A stretch of 10,173 nt of DNA, taken from the NCBI GenBank assembly GCA_011049745.1, contig DRHE01000131.1:1-10173 (forward strand). The letters run 5' to 3'. This DNA comes from Spirochaetales bacterium (lineage in GTDB: Bacteria; Spirochaetota; Spirochaetia; SZUA-6; DRHE01). The position numbers and the translations under genes were made by a program. Positions 1 through 7,827 of this stretch are shown here, piece by piece (the first letter of the stretch is position 1; every line of letters starts with the position of its first letter). Under the pieces are notes generated by a model. That model was not told the origin of the DNA. It worked only from the letters and a program-made list of their open reading frames with translations, and ran no database searches.

Positions 1-2
1 CC

Positions 3-662
3 GATAATATTCCTATCAATCAAATTCGCCGTGCCAGTTACTGGTCACACCTCTCAACAACGGGTTCAAACAAGGTTTTAATTCTGGAGAATGCCGATCG
101 TATGCATGAATCATCGCGCAACTCTCTTCTGAAGATATTGGAAGAGCCTCCTGAGGATGTATTCCTTATCCTGCTGACTGGCAATAAAGGAGCCATGATA
201 TCTACAATACTTTCGCGAGTACGTTCTTACTCTTTTGTTGAACGGTCCATCCGTGAAACAAGAGAAGTATTGAGGAGAATATTCCAGGAAGAGGATGAGA
301 AATACTCAACCATCAGGAATTATTTTTCCTACTGGCAGGAGCTGAACCCCGAAATATTTACTAAGCTGGTCCGGAAATATGTCGACCTTCTCCTGGCTGA
401 TAAAAAGGAGGACCTGGATGTTCTCACTGAAATGAAAACTCTACTTTCCACAAAGGAAAAACGAAGTTCCGTTTCTTTCTTCCTGGAGGAGCTGGTCAAT
501 ATTTTTTATGAGCGTTATAAAAGCGGGCAGCTATCACCATCCAGATTACAGAGATGGCTTTCCCTGACACAGAATAAGCATACGGCTCTGAACCGGCTCA
601 ATCTCAATCCAAACCTGGTCATTGAATCTTTATTCTATTCGTTAAGTGAGTGTGCACAATGA
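3..662 (+). CDS. holB: DNA polymerase III subunit delta' (clamp loader), 5'-truncated by the window
   Basis: Partial gene: the frame is open from base 3 to the TGA at 660-662, and the N-terminus lies outside the window. The visible 219 residues carry the delta' / clamp-loader AAA+ core. There is a pre-Walker-B stretch KVLILENADRM, then NSLLKILEEPPED, the very characteristic (A/S)N(A/S)LLKxLEEPP block of HolB and DnaX proteins, then a hydrophobic strand and TILSRVRSYSF, which matches the TIxSRC sensor region with Val in place of Cys. The rest is a less conserved helical domain with no recognisable motif. In this family delta' is the stator of the clamp loader that opens the beta sliding clamp onto primed DNA. 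The methionine at 102 lies inside the conserved core, so it is not the start. The stop overlaps the next gene's ATG by four bases (ATGA), suggesting translational coupling to the histidine kinase. I am confident of the family; assignment to delta' rather than a DnaX homologue rests on the absent Walker B DExx and the short C-terminal region. Confidence 0.9.
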   Translation, partial: DNIPINQIRRASYWSHLSTTGSNKVLILENADRMHESSRNSLLKILEEPPEDVFLILLTGNKGAMISTILSRVRSYSFVERSIRETREVLRRIFQEEDEKYSTIRNYFSYWQELNPEIFTKLVRKYVDLLLADKKEDLDVLTEMKTLLSTKEKRSSVSFFLEELVNIFYERYKSGQLSPSRLQRWLSLTQNKHTALNRLNLNPNLVIESLFYSLSECAQ

Positions 663-1825
663 AAAGATTCCTTAGTAGAGCTATTGAAAAGATTGCCGGA
701 CTGGATAAAGAGCAGATCCTTTCTTTCCTCACTGCTTTAGCCGCAGATAATGAGCTTTTGAAAATGGTCTTTGACTCAATGCTCGATGGTGTGATTGTGA
801 CCGGTTCCCAGCATAAAATTCTTTTATATAATAAATCGGCCAAAAGAATGATCCCCTTTGTAAAGGGTGATGCTTCCGAAAAGCTTATCTGGGAAATGAT
901 CAGCGATCGGGAAATAGCCGGGTTTTTTAAAGAAAAGCTGGTAAACCAGGAAAAAGTAAAGGACCATGAAATTACCCTGGATAATGGCCTGGTACGCACT
1001 CTTTCCTGTACTCTAATGCCCCTGGTGCTGGAAGGCACAATAAGGGGTAATGTTCTGCATATTGAGGATGTAACTGATAAGAGAGCCAAAGAAGCTCGTC
1101 TTCGTCGAGCGGAGAATTTGGCTGCGCTCACCACGCTGGCAGCCGGTGTAGCCCATGAAATAAAGAATCCTCTAGCTTCCATCGGCATTCACCTGCAGTT
1201 GATAAAAAGAGAGATGGAGGGAAAGAAAAAAATTGACACCAAACCGATTCAAAAGTGTCATGATATTCTGACTGAAGAGGTTGACCGCTTAAACCGGATT
1301 GTAGTTGATTTCCTTTTTGCAGTACGTCCCATGGATACCAGGTTAAGGATAAATGACCTTAACAGGGTTATTCGTGATCTTCTTGATTTTCTCAAGTTCG
1401 AACTTGATCAGGGGGGAATTGAAGTTGAGCTTAATCTCTCCAGGTATATTCCGGAAATCGAGCTCGATGAAAAATATATGAAGCAGGCCCTGCTGAATAT
1501 TGTAAAAAACGCGATTTCCGCTATGCCCAGGGGCGGTAAGTTGATTATCGAAACTTTGCAGCAGGATGATGAGCTGCAATTGAAAGTTACTGATACGGGA
1601 ACCGGAATACCGGATGATATAATAGGTAAAATATTTGAACCCTATTTTACCACCAAAGATTTCGGTTCAGGTTTGGGGTTGACCCTGGTTTATAAAATCG
1701 TAAAGGACCATAATGGATACATAGCGATAAAATCAAAAGAGGGAGAAGGCACTACTTTTACGCTCAGCTTTCCAATACCACGGGGAGAAAAGAGACTCAT
1801 CGGTTTTAAAGGAGAAACGATATGA
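659..1825 (+). CDS. Soluble PAS-domain sensor histidine kinase (NtrB/AtoS-like)
   Basis: Cytoplasmic two-component kinase of 388 residues with no transmembrane segment. Order of parts: a short N-terminal helical region; one PAS domain at about residues 30-140 (opening VFDSMLDGVIVTG); a HisKA dimerisation helix with the H-box AAGVAHEIKNPLASI, phospho-acceptor His at residue 166; and a HATPase_c domain with the N-box Asn at 284, the G1 box DTGTGIP at 312-318, the F-box region FEPYFTTK and the G2 box GSGLGL at 336-341. All catalytic boxes look intact. This is the NtrB-type layout that usually pairs with sigma-54 activators, and the next gene encodes one. I chose the ATG at 659, which overlaps the holB stop as ATGA; a GTG at 650 would add three residues. 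The Shine-Dalgarno is weak (AAGTGAG), in keeping with coupling to holB. The signal sensed cannot be read from the sequence: the lone PAS could bind a small ligand or cofactor. The gene ends in a four-base overlap with its response regulator. Confidence 0.93.
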   Translation: MKRFLSRAIEKIAGLDKEQILSFLTALAADNELLKMVFDSMLDGVIVTGSQHKILLYNKSAKRMIPFVKGDASEKLIWEMISDREIAGFFKEKLVNQEKVKDHEITLDNGLVRTLSCTLMPLVLEGTIRGNVLHIEDVTDKRAKEARLRRAENLAALTTLAAGVAHEIKNPLASIGIHLQLIKREMEGKKKIDTKPIQKCHDILTEEVDRLNRIVVDFLFAVRPMDTRLRINDLNRVIRDLLDFLKFELDQGGIEVELNLSRYIPEIELDEKYMKQALLNIVKNAISAMPRGGKLIIETLQQDDELQLKVTDTGTGIPDDIIGKIFEPYFTTKDFGSGLGLTLVYKIVKDHNGYIAIKSKEGEGTTFTLSFPIPRGEKRLIGFKGETI

Positions 1826-3171
1826 AGTACAACATTCTTGTTGTAGATGATGAGAAGAATATCCGGGAGGGGTTGGGGCGTGTTCTGGAATTAGACGGCT
1901 ACCGCGTTTTTCTAGCTGCCGACGGCAGGGAAGGATTGAAGTTTGTTGAGCGTAGAGATATTGATTTAGTGATCAGCGATTTAAAGATGCCCGGGGTCAA
2001 CGGCGAAGAGTTGTTAAAGCAAACCAGGAATATGTACGCTAATCTGCCGGTTATTATTCTCACCGGTCACGGCACAGTTGAAAATGCAGTACAAGCCATG
2101 AAAGATGGAGCCTATGATTTTCTTACCAAGCCGATCAATCTTGAACATTTTGCTATCCTGGTTAAGAGAGCTCTCTCCAATAGAGAGTTGATACTGCAGC
2201 ATCGTCATATGCAGAAGGAGCTGGAAAAGAGGAGTCAGTTTGCCAATATCATCGGAAAAAGCGCAGCCATGCATAGTATCTTTGAAAAGGTTCGACAGGT
2301 GGCTCCCACCAGGGCTTCGGTATTGATCACCGGCGAAAGTGGTGTGGGTAAGGAGGTAATAGCAGAGGCAATTCATTACATCTCTCCACGCAAAGATAAG
2401 CCTCTTGTTAAAGTGCACTGTGCGGCTCTTACAGAAACACTGCTGGAAAGCGAACTTTTCGGTCATGAGAGAGGAGCTTTTACCGGTGCAGTGGCACGAA
2501 AGAGGGGGCGCTTTGAACTTGCTAATCTGGGAAGCTTGTTCCTCGACGAGATAGGTGAAATAAGCCAGAGTGTTCAAATAAAATTACTGAGGGTGCTTCA
2601 GGACAGAAAATTTGAAAGGGTGGGTGGTGAAGAGACTATTGAAACAGATATACGTATTATTGCCTCAACCAACCGTAATTTAATGGATGATATCAGTACA
2701 GGAAAATTTCGTGAAGATCTGTACTACAGGTTGAATGTTATAAATATCCATATCCCGCCGTTAAGGGAAAGAAACGAAGATATTCCTCTTTTGGTAGCTG
2801 CTTTTCTAGAAGAATTTTCCCGGGAAAATGAGAAAAATATCGAGGGCATTGAGACAAAAGCGCGTCTGGCACTGTATAATTATTCCTGGCCGGGAAATGT
2901 GCGTGAACTCAGGAATTGTATTGAGAGCGCGGTGGTTATGTCCAAAAATGCAATTCTCTCACTGGAAGACCTGCCGCCGCACATCGGGCAAACCTCCGGT
3001 GGGCAGAGCTTGAATTTATCCCCGGGAATATCTCTTGCAGAGGGAGAGAAGGAAATCATTCGTTCTGCTTTAAATATGAACAAAGGGAATAAGAGTAAGA
3101 CAGCTGAAGTTTTAGGTATCGGAAGAAAGACACTGCATCGCAAGATACAGGAATATAGTCTGGAGGGTTAG
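1822..3171 (+). CDS. Sigma-54-dependent response regulator (NtrC/AtoC family)
   Basis: Full-length 449-residue NtrC-family activator. The receiver domain (about 1-120) has the acidic pair D9-D10, phospho-acceptor D53 (ISDLKMPG), T81 and K103 (FLTKP). The central AAA+ domain (about 142-370) has the Walker A GESGVGKE at 171-178, the GAFTGA sigma-54 contact loop at 218-223, Walker B LFLDE at 239-243 and the downstream YYRLNVINIHIPPLRER and SWPGNVREL segments. The C-terminus is a Fis-type helix-turn-helix (SKTAEVLGIGRKTLHRKIQEY). Every element for phosphorylation, ATP hydrolysis, sigma-54 contact and DNA binding is present, so it should be an active enhancer-binding protein, presumably phosphorylated by the kinase encoded just upstream. 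The start is supported by GGAG at 1811-1814, seven bases before the ATG, and by the ATGA overlap with the kinase. Target genes are unknown; I found no convincing -24/-12 promoter in this window. Confidence 0.96.
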   Translation: MKYNILVVDDEKNIREGLGRVLELDGYRVFLAADGREGLKFVERRDIDLVISDLKMPGVNGEELLKQTRNMYANLPVIILTGHGTVENAVQAMKDGAYDFLTKPINLEHFAILVKRALSNRELILQHRHMQKELEKRSQFANIIGKSAAMHSIFEKVRQVAPTRASVLITGESGVGKEVIAEAIHYISPRKDKPLVKVHCAALTETLLESELFGHERGAFTGAVARKRGRFELANLGSLFLDEIGEISQSVQIKLLRVLQDRKFERVGGEETIETDIRIIASTNRNLMDDISTGKFREDLYYRLNVINIHIPPLRERNEDIPLLVAAFLEEFSRENEKNIEGIETKARLALYNYSWPGNVRELRNCIESAVVMSKNAILSLEDLPPHIGQTSGGQSLNLSPGISLAEGEKEIIRSALNMNKGNKSKTAEVLGIGRKTLHRKIQEYSLEG

Positions 3172-3183
3172 ATAGTATAGGTT

Positions 3184-4875
3184 ATGAAAGAGAAAATAAT
3201 TAGCAGGTTCTATCTTGGATATTCTATTATTGCGATAGCTTTGCTGCTGGCAATTCTATTTGCGCTTGTGGCTGTCACCATTGTGAAACTGGATAATACT
3301 GACAGAATTATCATGAATGAGCTTAAAGGTAAGCTCAGCCGCATCAGTGCTGCAGCAGTTCTATTGCCCTTTAAAGAGAGATCTGACAATTTGCTGCTCC
3401 TCGGTCTTTTGCATCGGGAATTAACCGGCCAATTGGAGCAGTTTGAAGCTCTGCCGGATAAATATTTTCTATCGAAAAAGATCAATCGACAATTTGCTGC
3501 TTTACGCTCTTCCATACTCCTTGAGTTTCAACAGGCTTTTAAAAAACTGGAACTCATTTTTACTTCGCAGCAGTATAATTCAACCACTGCTCTCCTGGAT
3601 GATCTTACGGCAATTGAAACCCTGAAATCATACCTGCTTAATGCTTCCGGTTATATAGAAGATATTATCAATCTTGAAGAGGCTGTTCATATTCACAGGG
3701 GAAATATTCTAAACCTGGTAATTATAATTTTTATTTTCATTGTGGTTCTTGGCACTGCCGGGACTCTGGTCTTCTTTATTTTTTATATTACCGATCTGGT
3801 TCGGGATTTCCGTAAATTGGTTTCTTTCAGTCGGCGGATTGCCGGCGGAGATCTGCAAAAAGAAAAGGAACTGGTGCGTGAAGATGAGCTGGCGGAGATT
3901 TATGCGTTAATAGAAGAGACGGCAGCTCTGAAAGAAAGGTTCCTTCAGGTAAAGGATGCTTCCGACGGGACCATGAAAAATTACATAAAAATTGAGGAAA
4001 TCGTCAAGCGTATATATACATCGGTAACCAGGCAGGCTGATCTGCTTGAGCAAACCATGACAGCTTTCAGTAGAATTGTTACTACAGTGAGAGAGAGCAG
4101 CCTCAATTCTCATGCTAACTTTGCTAATGCAAATGAAAAGGTAGAGGAGATACGGGAGATTATTCAGAAGGTTGGCAGAGGGGTGGAGGCTGTGAATCTT
4201 CTGGAGGAACAAACTGGTCGTATCGAAGAGATTGTCACCCTTATCGATGATATTGCTGGTCAGACAGATCTGCTCTCGCTCAATGCGGCAATTGAGGCCG
4301 CACGCGCCGGAGAGTTTGGAAAAGGGTTCAGTGTAGTAGCTCTTGAAGTACGCAAGCTTGCTGACAGAAGCTCTAGAGCAGCCTCTGAAATAACAGAGTT
4401 GATCCAACTGGTGGTTGACGGCGTGAAAGCGGTGGGCAAAAACGCCGCCGGTTCTTCAACCGCAATGGTTTCTATTCAGAAAGGGGTCAGCCGGCTTACA
4501 ACTGGAATTGGCAAAGTGTTAGAGATTTCCAAATCAACCACCAAAGATGCTGAAAGTGTAACCGCCTCTATTGATTCGATTATGAACCTCACCATGGAAA
4601 ATTTAAATAATACCGATGAAATTGTCTCAGTCAATAAATTGCTGAAGGAAGTGGTAGAACAGCTTAAGGGAATTGTTTCCGGAAGAGTTGAAAGCACAGC
4701 AGAGTCAGGTGAAACTCTTATCGATGAAAGCATCGAGAGCACATTGGAAAATATTGATTCAAATCTATTTTCTAATGGGGAAGCTTTACCGCAATATGAT
4801 CCTGCAGCAGATTTTAAGTCTGTTATAGCGATGGAAGAGGAAGAAGTTGAAGAGCTTGAGGTTGTGGAGGATTAA
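3184..4875 (+). CDS. Methyl-accepting chemotaxis-type transducer (membrane MCP)
   Basis: Protein of 563 residues. A first membrane helix at about 10-34 is followed by a roughly 140-residue, mainly helical extracytoplasmic sensor region and a second membrane segment at about 177-205. Next comes a HAMP-like linker (SRRIAGGDL ... REDELAEI; the usual Pro is absent) and a long coiled-coil signalling domain. The hairpin tip at about 360-393 carries [20 protein letters not shown] and then [15 protein letters not shown], the diagnostic MCP signature that contacts CheA and CheW. One departure is Leu387 where Asp or Asn is usual (VVALEVR). The C-terminus is strongly acidic ([15 protein letters not shown]), with no CheR-binding pentapeptide of the NWETF type. 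It follows the response regulator after 12 bases; a GGAGG at 3162-3166 is 17 bases from the ATG and only TAGG lies nearer, so translation may depend on coupling. The ligand is unknown. Its operon position suggests a shared stimulus with, or regulation by, the two-component pair, but that is inference. The stop abuts the stop of the convergent gene. Confidence 0.93.
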   Translation: MKEKIISRFYLGYSIIAIALLLAILFALVAVTIVKLDNTDRIIMNELKGKLSRISAAAVLLPFKERSDNLLLLGLLHRELTGQLEQFEALPDKYFLSKKINRQFAALRSSILLEFQQAFKKLELIFTSQQYNSTTALLDDLTAIETLKSYLLNASGYIEDIINLEEAVHIHRGNILNLVIIIFIFIVVLGTAGTLVFFIFYITDLVRDFRKLVSFSRRIAGGDLQKEKELVREDELAEIYALIEETAALKERFLQVKDASDGTMKNYIKIEEIVKRIYTSVTRQADLLEQTMTAFSRIVTTVRESSLNSHANFANANEKVEEIREIIQKVGRGVEAVNLLEEQTGRIEEIVTLIDDIAGQTDLLSLNAAIEAARAGEFGKGFSVVALEVRKLADRSSRAASEITELIQLVVDGVKAVGKNAAGSSTAMVSIQKGVSRLTTGIGKVLEISKSTTKDAESVTASIDSIMNLTMENLNNTDEIVSVNKLLKEVVEQLKGIVSGRVESTAESGETLIDESIESTLENIDSNLFSNGEALPQYDPAADFKSVIAMEEEEVEELEVVED

Positions 4876-5985
4876 TTATGATGATTTTTCTTCTGCTCCA
4901 GCCTCTTCTTCTGCCCGGGATAGGTGTCTCTTAGCATTAATATAGCTTAGAAACCAGTAGCCAAGCATGCTGCCAATCCAGACGACCATTATCAGATAAA
5001 CATTTATCTCCTTAGGCAGGACAACTGAAGTAATGGATACCACGCCAAGGTAGAAAGAAATACCGTAGATAACACTTAGGATCTGCCTTTCGCTCAAACC
5101 CATGTCCAGGAGTTTGTGGTGAATGTGTTCTTTGTCAGGGGAATGGATCGGCCTTTTTTGTCTTATACGACGCAATATTGCTCCTGCAGTATCCATAATT
5201 GGAATTAGCAGCAGGGTAATCGGCACAATTAGAGTGCCGAAAGCTGAGGCTTTAGAAATGCCCATAAGGGGAAATACGGAAAGGGAAAAACCCAGAAACA
5301 GGCTGCCGGAATCACCCATGAAAATCTTCGCCGGAGGATAGTTGTAGAATAAGAATCCGGTAATTGAACCAAAAAGGGCAAAGCATAAGACTACAATAAG
5401 GATCTGTCCCTGAATTAAGGCAATTATACCCATTGATAGGGCGGCAAATGCGCATATACCGCCGGCCAGGCCATCCATACCATCAATTAAGTTAATCGCG
5501 TTACTGATACCCACTATCCAGATAATGGTAACCGGATAGGCAAAAAGTCCCAAATTGATTGTGCCCAAATAGGGAATGGTCAGGGAATGGATCAAGTATC
5601 CACCGCCGGCTACAATGGCGGCTGCCAGGGCCTGAAAGAAAAGCTTTAACGGTGCTTTTACGTTTCTCAAGTCATCGTATAATCCAAATATATGGATCAG
5701 AAATATACCGGAAAAAAGAGCATAAAATCTTGGTTTCGACTGCAGAAGAAGGTCTGTGGAATTGAAAATATATAAAATTATATAGGTTAAAATAATCGTG
5801 ATAATAAAAGAAAGGAAAATACCGGATCCTCCCAGGCGAGGTATCAGCCCGGTGTGTATTTTCCTTTTATCCGGAAGATCATACAGTTTGAAATGGTGAG
5901 CAAATTTGATGATCAGCGGGATCAGACCCAGGTTGATAAACAGGGCGATACATCCGGATAATATTGCAACGCTAAATTGAATCAT
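4876..5985 (-). CDS. WecA/TagO-type polyprenyl-phosphate N-acetylhexosamine-1-phosphate transferase (MraY superfamily)
   Basis: Polytopic membrane enzyme of 369 residues with about ten hydrophobic segments. Superfamily motifs appear in order: LPDKRKIHTGLIPRLGG at 37-53; the Mg-binding pair D104-D105 in GLYDDLRN; NAINLIDGMDGLAGG at 162-176; the catalytic-loop MGDSGS at 223-228 (D225); MDTAGAILRR at 264-273; and the cytoplasmic HIHH motif at 287-290. Enzymes of this family move a sugar-1-phosphate from a UDP-sugar, most often GlcNAc, to undecaprenyl phosphate on the inner face of the membrane, starting a cell-surface glycan. The HIHH motif and the absence of mur or fts neighbours favour WecA/TagO over MraY. 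The tail is a Glu-rich cytosolic extension (RAEEEAGAEEKSS). The ATG at 5985 has only a weak AGG before it (TAGGTTATG). A near-consensus promoter lies upstream, so the gene can be transcribed apart from the asd-dapL operon. The sugar specificity and final glycan cannot be told from the sequence. Confidence 0.92.
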   Translation of the reverse strand: MIQFSVAILSGCIALFINLGLIPLIIKFAHHFKLYDLPDKRKIHTGLIPRLGGSGIFLSFIITIILTYIILYIFNSTDLLLQSKPRFYALFSGIFLIHIFGLYDDLRNVKAPLKLFFQALAAAIVAGGGYLIHSLTIPYLGTINLGLFAYPVTIIWIVGISNAINLIDGMDGLAGGICAFAALSMGIIALIQGQILIVVLCFALFGSITGFLFYNYPPAKIFMGDSGSLFLGFSLSVFPLMGISKASAFGTLIVPITLLLIPIMDTAGAILRRIRQKRPIHSPDKEHIHHKLLDMGLSERQILSVIYGISFYLGVVSITSVVLPKEINVYLIMVVWIGSMLGYWFLSYINAKRHLSRAEEEAGAEEKSS

Positions 5986-6045
5986 AACCTATTAATATAT
6001 TATAACACTTTTTTTAGTAAAAGCTGTATTCAATAAATTAATATA

Positions 6046-6074
6046 ATCATAGTAAATATAAATATCCATGTCAA
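6046..6074 (-). promoter_or_regulatory. Sigma-70 promoter for the WecA/TagO-like gene
   Basis: Reading the minus strand, a perfect -35 TTGACA (6074-6069) and -10 TATGAT (6051-6046; five of six to TATAAT) are separated by exactly 17 bases in an AT-rich gap. A start near 6039 would leave a leader of about 53 bases before the ATG at 5985. The -35 box contains the TGA stop codon (6073-6071) of the upstream J-domain gene, so the promoter begins inside that gene. A second, perfect TATAAT lies nearer the start (6004-5999) but has no good -35. Confidence 0.75.
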
Positions 6075-6487
6075 TAATAAGGGTTACGGGGTTGGTTTTT
6101 CTTTAGTTGAACAATTCGTTGATAGGATACATTTAATTTCTGAGTAATTCTGGTTGCCATTTGTTGTTTTTGCGGATTATCCGCATGACGGTCCGGGTGA
6201 TATTTACGCAGTAATTTCTTATAGGATCGCTTCACTTCTTCTAAAGAAGCTGTGGGATGAATTTCCAGATTAATGAAATCCTGCTTATAAACCTCCGGTA
6301 CAGGGATATTTTTAACCGGCCTGCTCTTAGCTCTGCTTTGCTGTCTGTTATAACCGGTTTTCAAGAATTCATCAATTTCTTCCCATGCCGCCTTAAGGTC
6401 CGGGTCTCTTTGATTAATATTATCCTCCGGCTCTTCCCGGATTATTGAACGCAGCAAATTTCCCAGTTTGTCAAAGAAGCGATCCAT
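6071..6487 (-). CDS. Small protein with a C-terminal J domain (DnaJ-like co-chaperone)
   Basis: Protein of about 138 residues from the ATG at 6487. An N-terminal helix (MDRFFDKLGNLLRSII) and a charged, poorly conserved linker come first, then a J domain at about residues 70-128. The J domain contains EEVKRSYKKLLRKYHPDRH, with the obligatory HPD tripeptide at 97-99 intact, and a final helix ITQKLNVSYQRI. J domains stimulate the ATPase of Hsp70/DnaK. There is no Gly/Phe region, zinc finger or DnaJ substrate-binding domain, so this is a dedicated type III co-chaperone with an unknown client. The frame stays open upstream to an ATG at 6577, which would add 30 residues and sit 8 bases after the dapL stop. 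I prefer 6487 because the added residues are Ser/Thr-rich with no domain character. Neither ATG has a Shine-Dalgarno, so the start is uncertain. The stop codon forms part of the next gene's -35 box. No membrane segment is evident. Confidence 0.82.
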   Translation of the reverse strand: MDRFFDKLGNLLRSIIREEPEDNINQRDPDLKAAWEEIDEFLKTGYNRQQSRAKSRPVKNIPVPEVYKQDFINLEIHPTASLEEVKRSYKKLLRKYHPDRHADNPQKQQMATRITQKLNVSYQRIVQLKKNQPRNPYY

Positions 6488-6585
6488 AACGGTAAGGATA
6501 GCTGATGAGGAAAGAAAAGACAACTCCCGGTATGGTTGGAGTGTGGTTCCAGCATTGTTTGACCTTGACGGCATCATTTTTAGAA

Positions 6586-7767
6586 TCAGTATTTGAGTTT
6601 TTTGATCCTATCGGCGGCTTGCCTGGTATCTTCAATCGAAGGTACTAAGGCAAAACGGATATATCCCTCGCCCGGGTTGAGTCCGCTTTGAGTTTCTTGA
6701 GAGATCCAGGCCCCCGGGGTAGTTACAATTGCTGTATCTTCCTGCAGCAGCAGGGTGGCAAACTCTAATGATGTATAACCCGCAGGTACTTGCTGCCAGA
6801 TATATAGTGTAGATTCAGGTGTACAGTCCTCAAGACCGGCTGCAGAGAGAGCACTGCAGAGAATATCTCTTTTTTTTCTGTATTGACGGCGGAAGTTCTC
6901 TACATGCTCCTCATCGGAAAGAGCGGTAATTGCCCCTTCCTGAATAAAGTCCGGTGTCCCTGAATCGATATTGGTTTTTACTTTTTTAAAAATAGAAATA
7001 AGCTCAGGGTCGCCCATAGCCCAGCCAATGCGGTGACCAGTCATGGCGGAACGTTTGGAGAGTGAATTGAATACAATCACCCCTTCTTCAGCAATATTCA
7101 GAAAGGAGAGAGGAGCCTTATCCGTAAAATAGATCTCTGAATATGCTTCATCCGAGGCGATGATAATGTCATGCTTACGGGCAAAATCGTAGGCCTCTCT
7201 AAAGAACTTTTCATTTGCCACAGCACCCGAAGGCGAGTTGGGGTAATTAAGCCACATCAATTTTGTTTTACCGGCTATTTCCTCCGGAATTTGGGAGAAA
7301 TCCATGAGAAAACCCTTCTCTTTTAACAGCGGTACCTGATAAGGAATACCCTCAGCAAAGAGGGTGCCGCGTGTATAAGGCGGGTAACCGGGAGTGGGGC
7401 AGAGCACATAATCACCGGGGTCAATTACCCCTTCGTGGAAATTGAATACCCCCTCCTTTGAACCGATGGTCGATGTAATTTGATTTTCAGGATTCAGATC
7501 TAACCCGAAACGGAGCTTGACCCATTGAGCTACAGCTTCACGGAAATGGACGCTGCCGATGTAGCTTGGATAGCCGCTGGCTTTTTTGGTATCTATCGCC
7601 TTCTTCGCTGCACGACGAATATGCTCAGGTGTGGGTACAATGGGATCACCAACGCCAAAATCTATTGGCTTAATCCCTCTTTCTTTCAGTTCTTCAACTA
7701 TTTTGTCAACCTCGGCAAAAGCATAGCTGCCGATTGATCGGATTCGCTTAGATGTCCAGTTTTTCAT
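6586..7767 (-). CDS. dapL: PLP-dependent aminotransferase, likely LL-diaminopimelate aminotransferase
   Basis: Fold-type I, class I/II aminotransferase of 393 residues. It shows the N-terminal IDFGVGDPIVPTPEHI, the substrate-loop region SGYPSYIGSVHFREAV, NYPNSPSGAVA (PLP-contacting Asn), SDEAYSEIYF (Asp for the pyridine nitrogen) and SLSKRSAMTGHRIGW, with the Schiff-base Lys at residue 238. The SLSKRSxMTGxRIG form is typical of DapL/DapC-type enzymes. DapL converts tetrahydrodipicolinate and glutamate directly to LL-diaminopimelate, bypassing the acylated intermediates, for lysine and peptidoglycan precursors. Context supports this: it lies 39 bases downstream of asd in an operon led by a lysine riboswitch. 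The start at 7767 has a strong AAGGAG (7779-7774) six bases upstream. The riboswitch hairpin region aside, a stem-loop at the end of asd precedes it. Sequence alone cannot exclude another amino-acid aminotransferase such as an N-succinyl-DAP (DapC-like) enzyme. Confidence 0.85.
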   Translation of the reverse strand: MKNWTSKRIRSIGSYAFAEVDKIVEELKERGIKPIDFGVGDPIVPTPEHIRRAAKKAIDTKKASGYPSYIGSVHFREAVAQWVKLRFGLDLNPENQITSTIGSKEGVFNFHEGVIDPGDYVLCPTPGYPPYTRGTLFAEGIPYQVPLLKEKGFLMDFSQIPEEIAGKTKLMWLNYPNSPSGAVANEKFFREAYDFARKHDIIIASDEAYSEIYFTDKAPLSFLNIAEEGVIVFNSLSKRSAMTGHRIGWAMGDPELISIFKKVKTNIDSGTPDFIQEGAITALSDEEHVENFRRQYRKKRDILCSALSAAGLEDCTPESTLYIWQQVPAGYTSLEFATLLLQEDTAIVTTPGAWISQETQSGLNPGEGYIRFALVPSIEDTRQAADRIKKLKY

Positions 7768-7773
7768 TAAAGG

Positions 7774-7779
7774 CTCCTT
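7774..7779 (-). promoter_or_regulatory. Strong ribosome binding site of the dapL-like gene
   Basis: Minus-strand AAGGAG lies six bases before the ATG at 7767. It fixes the start and lets dapL be translated independently of asd. Confidence 0.8.
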
Positions 7780-7794
7780 GGTTTTTCGTACAAC

Positions 7795-7827
7795 AAAGGG
7801 TGCCTGTCAGGACAGGTACCCTTTTTT
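7795..7827 (-). terminator. Stem-loop at the asd stop codon, possible attenuator or bidirectional terminator
   Basis: The arms GGGTGCCTGTC (7798-7808) and GACAGGTACCC (7811-7821) form an 11-base-pair stem with one non-Watson-Crick position, flanked by an A3 and a T6 run. Read on the minus strand, the asd TGA (7809-7807) sits at the apex and the stem is followed by TTTGTTGT, a weak U-tract, with an A.C mismatch in the RNA stem. Read on the plus strand, the odd pair is a G.U wobble and the tail is six U, a better terminator. It probably causes partial termination or mRNA processing between asd and dapL. The strand on which it acts is uncertain. Confidence 0.6.

Noticed and set aside
102..662. 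Reading the first gene as a complete protein starting at 102
   Set aside because: The same frame is open to the window edge and encodes conserved delta' sequence upstream of that methionine, so it is an internal Met of a truncated gene.
619..1188. Minus-strand open frame of 189 codons over the kinase N-terminus
   Set aside because: It is the shadow of the PAS and H-box coding sequence, with Ser/Arg-rich composition typical of an antisense frame.
2014..2577. Minus-strand open frame of 187 codons inside the response regulator
   Set aside because: It lies wholly opposite the receiver and AAA+ core of a well-supported gene, and its product is Cys/His-rich low-order sequence with no family character.
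3176..3186. Shared TAGGTTATG at the transducer start and at the WecA-like start (5990-5983, minus)
   Set aside because: Nine bases that include a start codon and a weak AGG can recur by chance; nothing around them is shared.
3750..3765. TGGCAC as a possible sigma-54 -24 element
   Set aside because: It lies inside the transducer's second membrane segment, and no TTGC-like -12 box follows at the required spacing.
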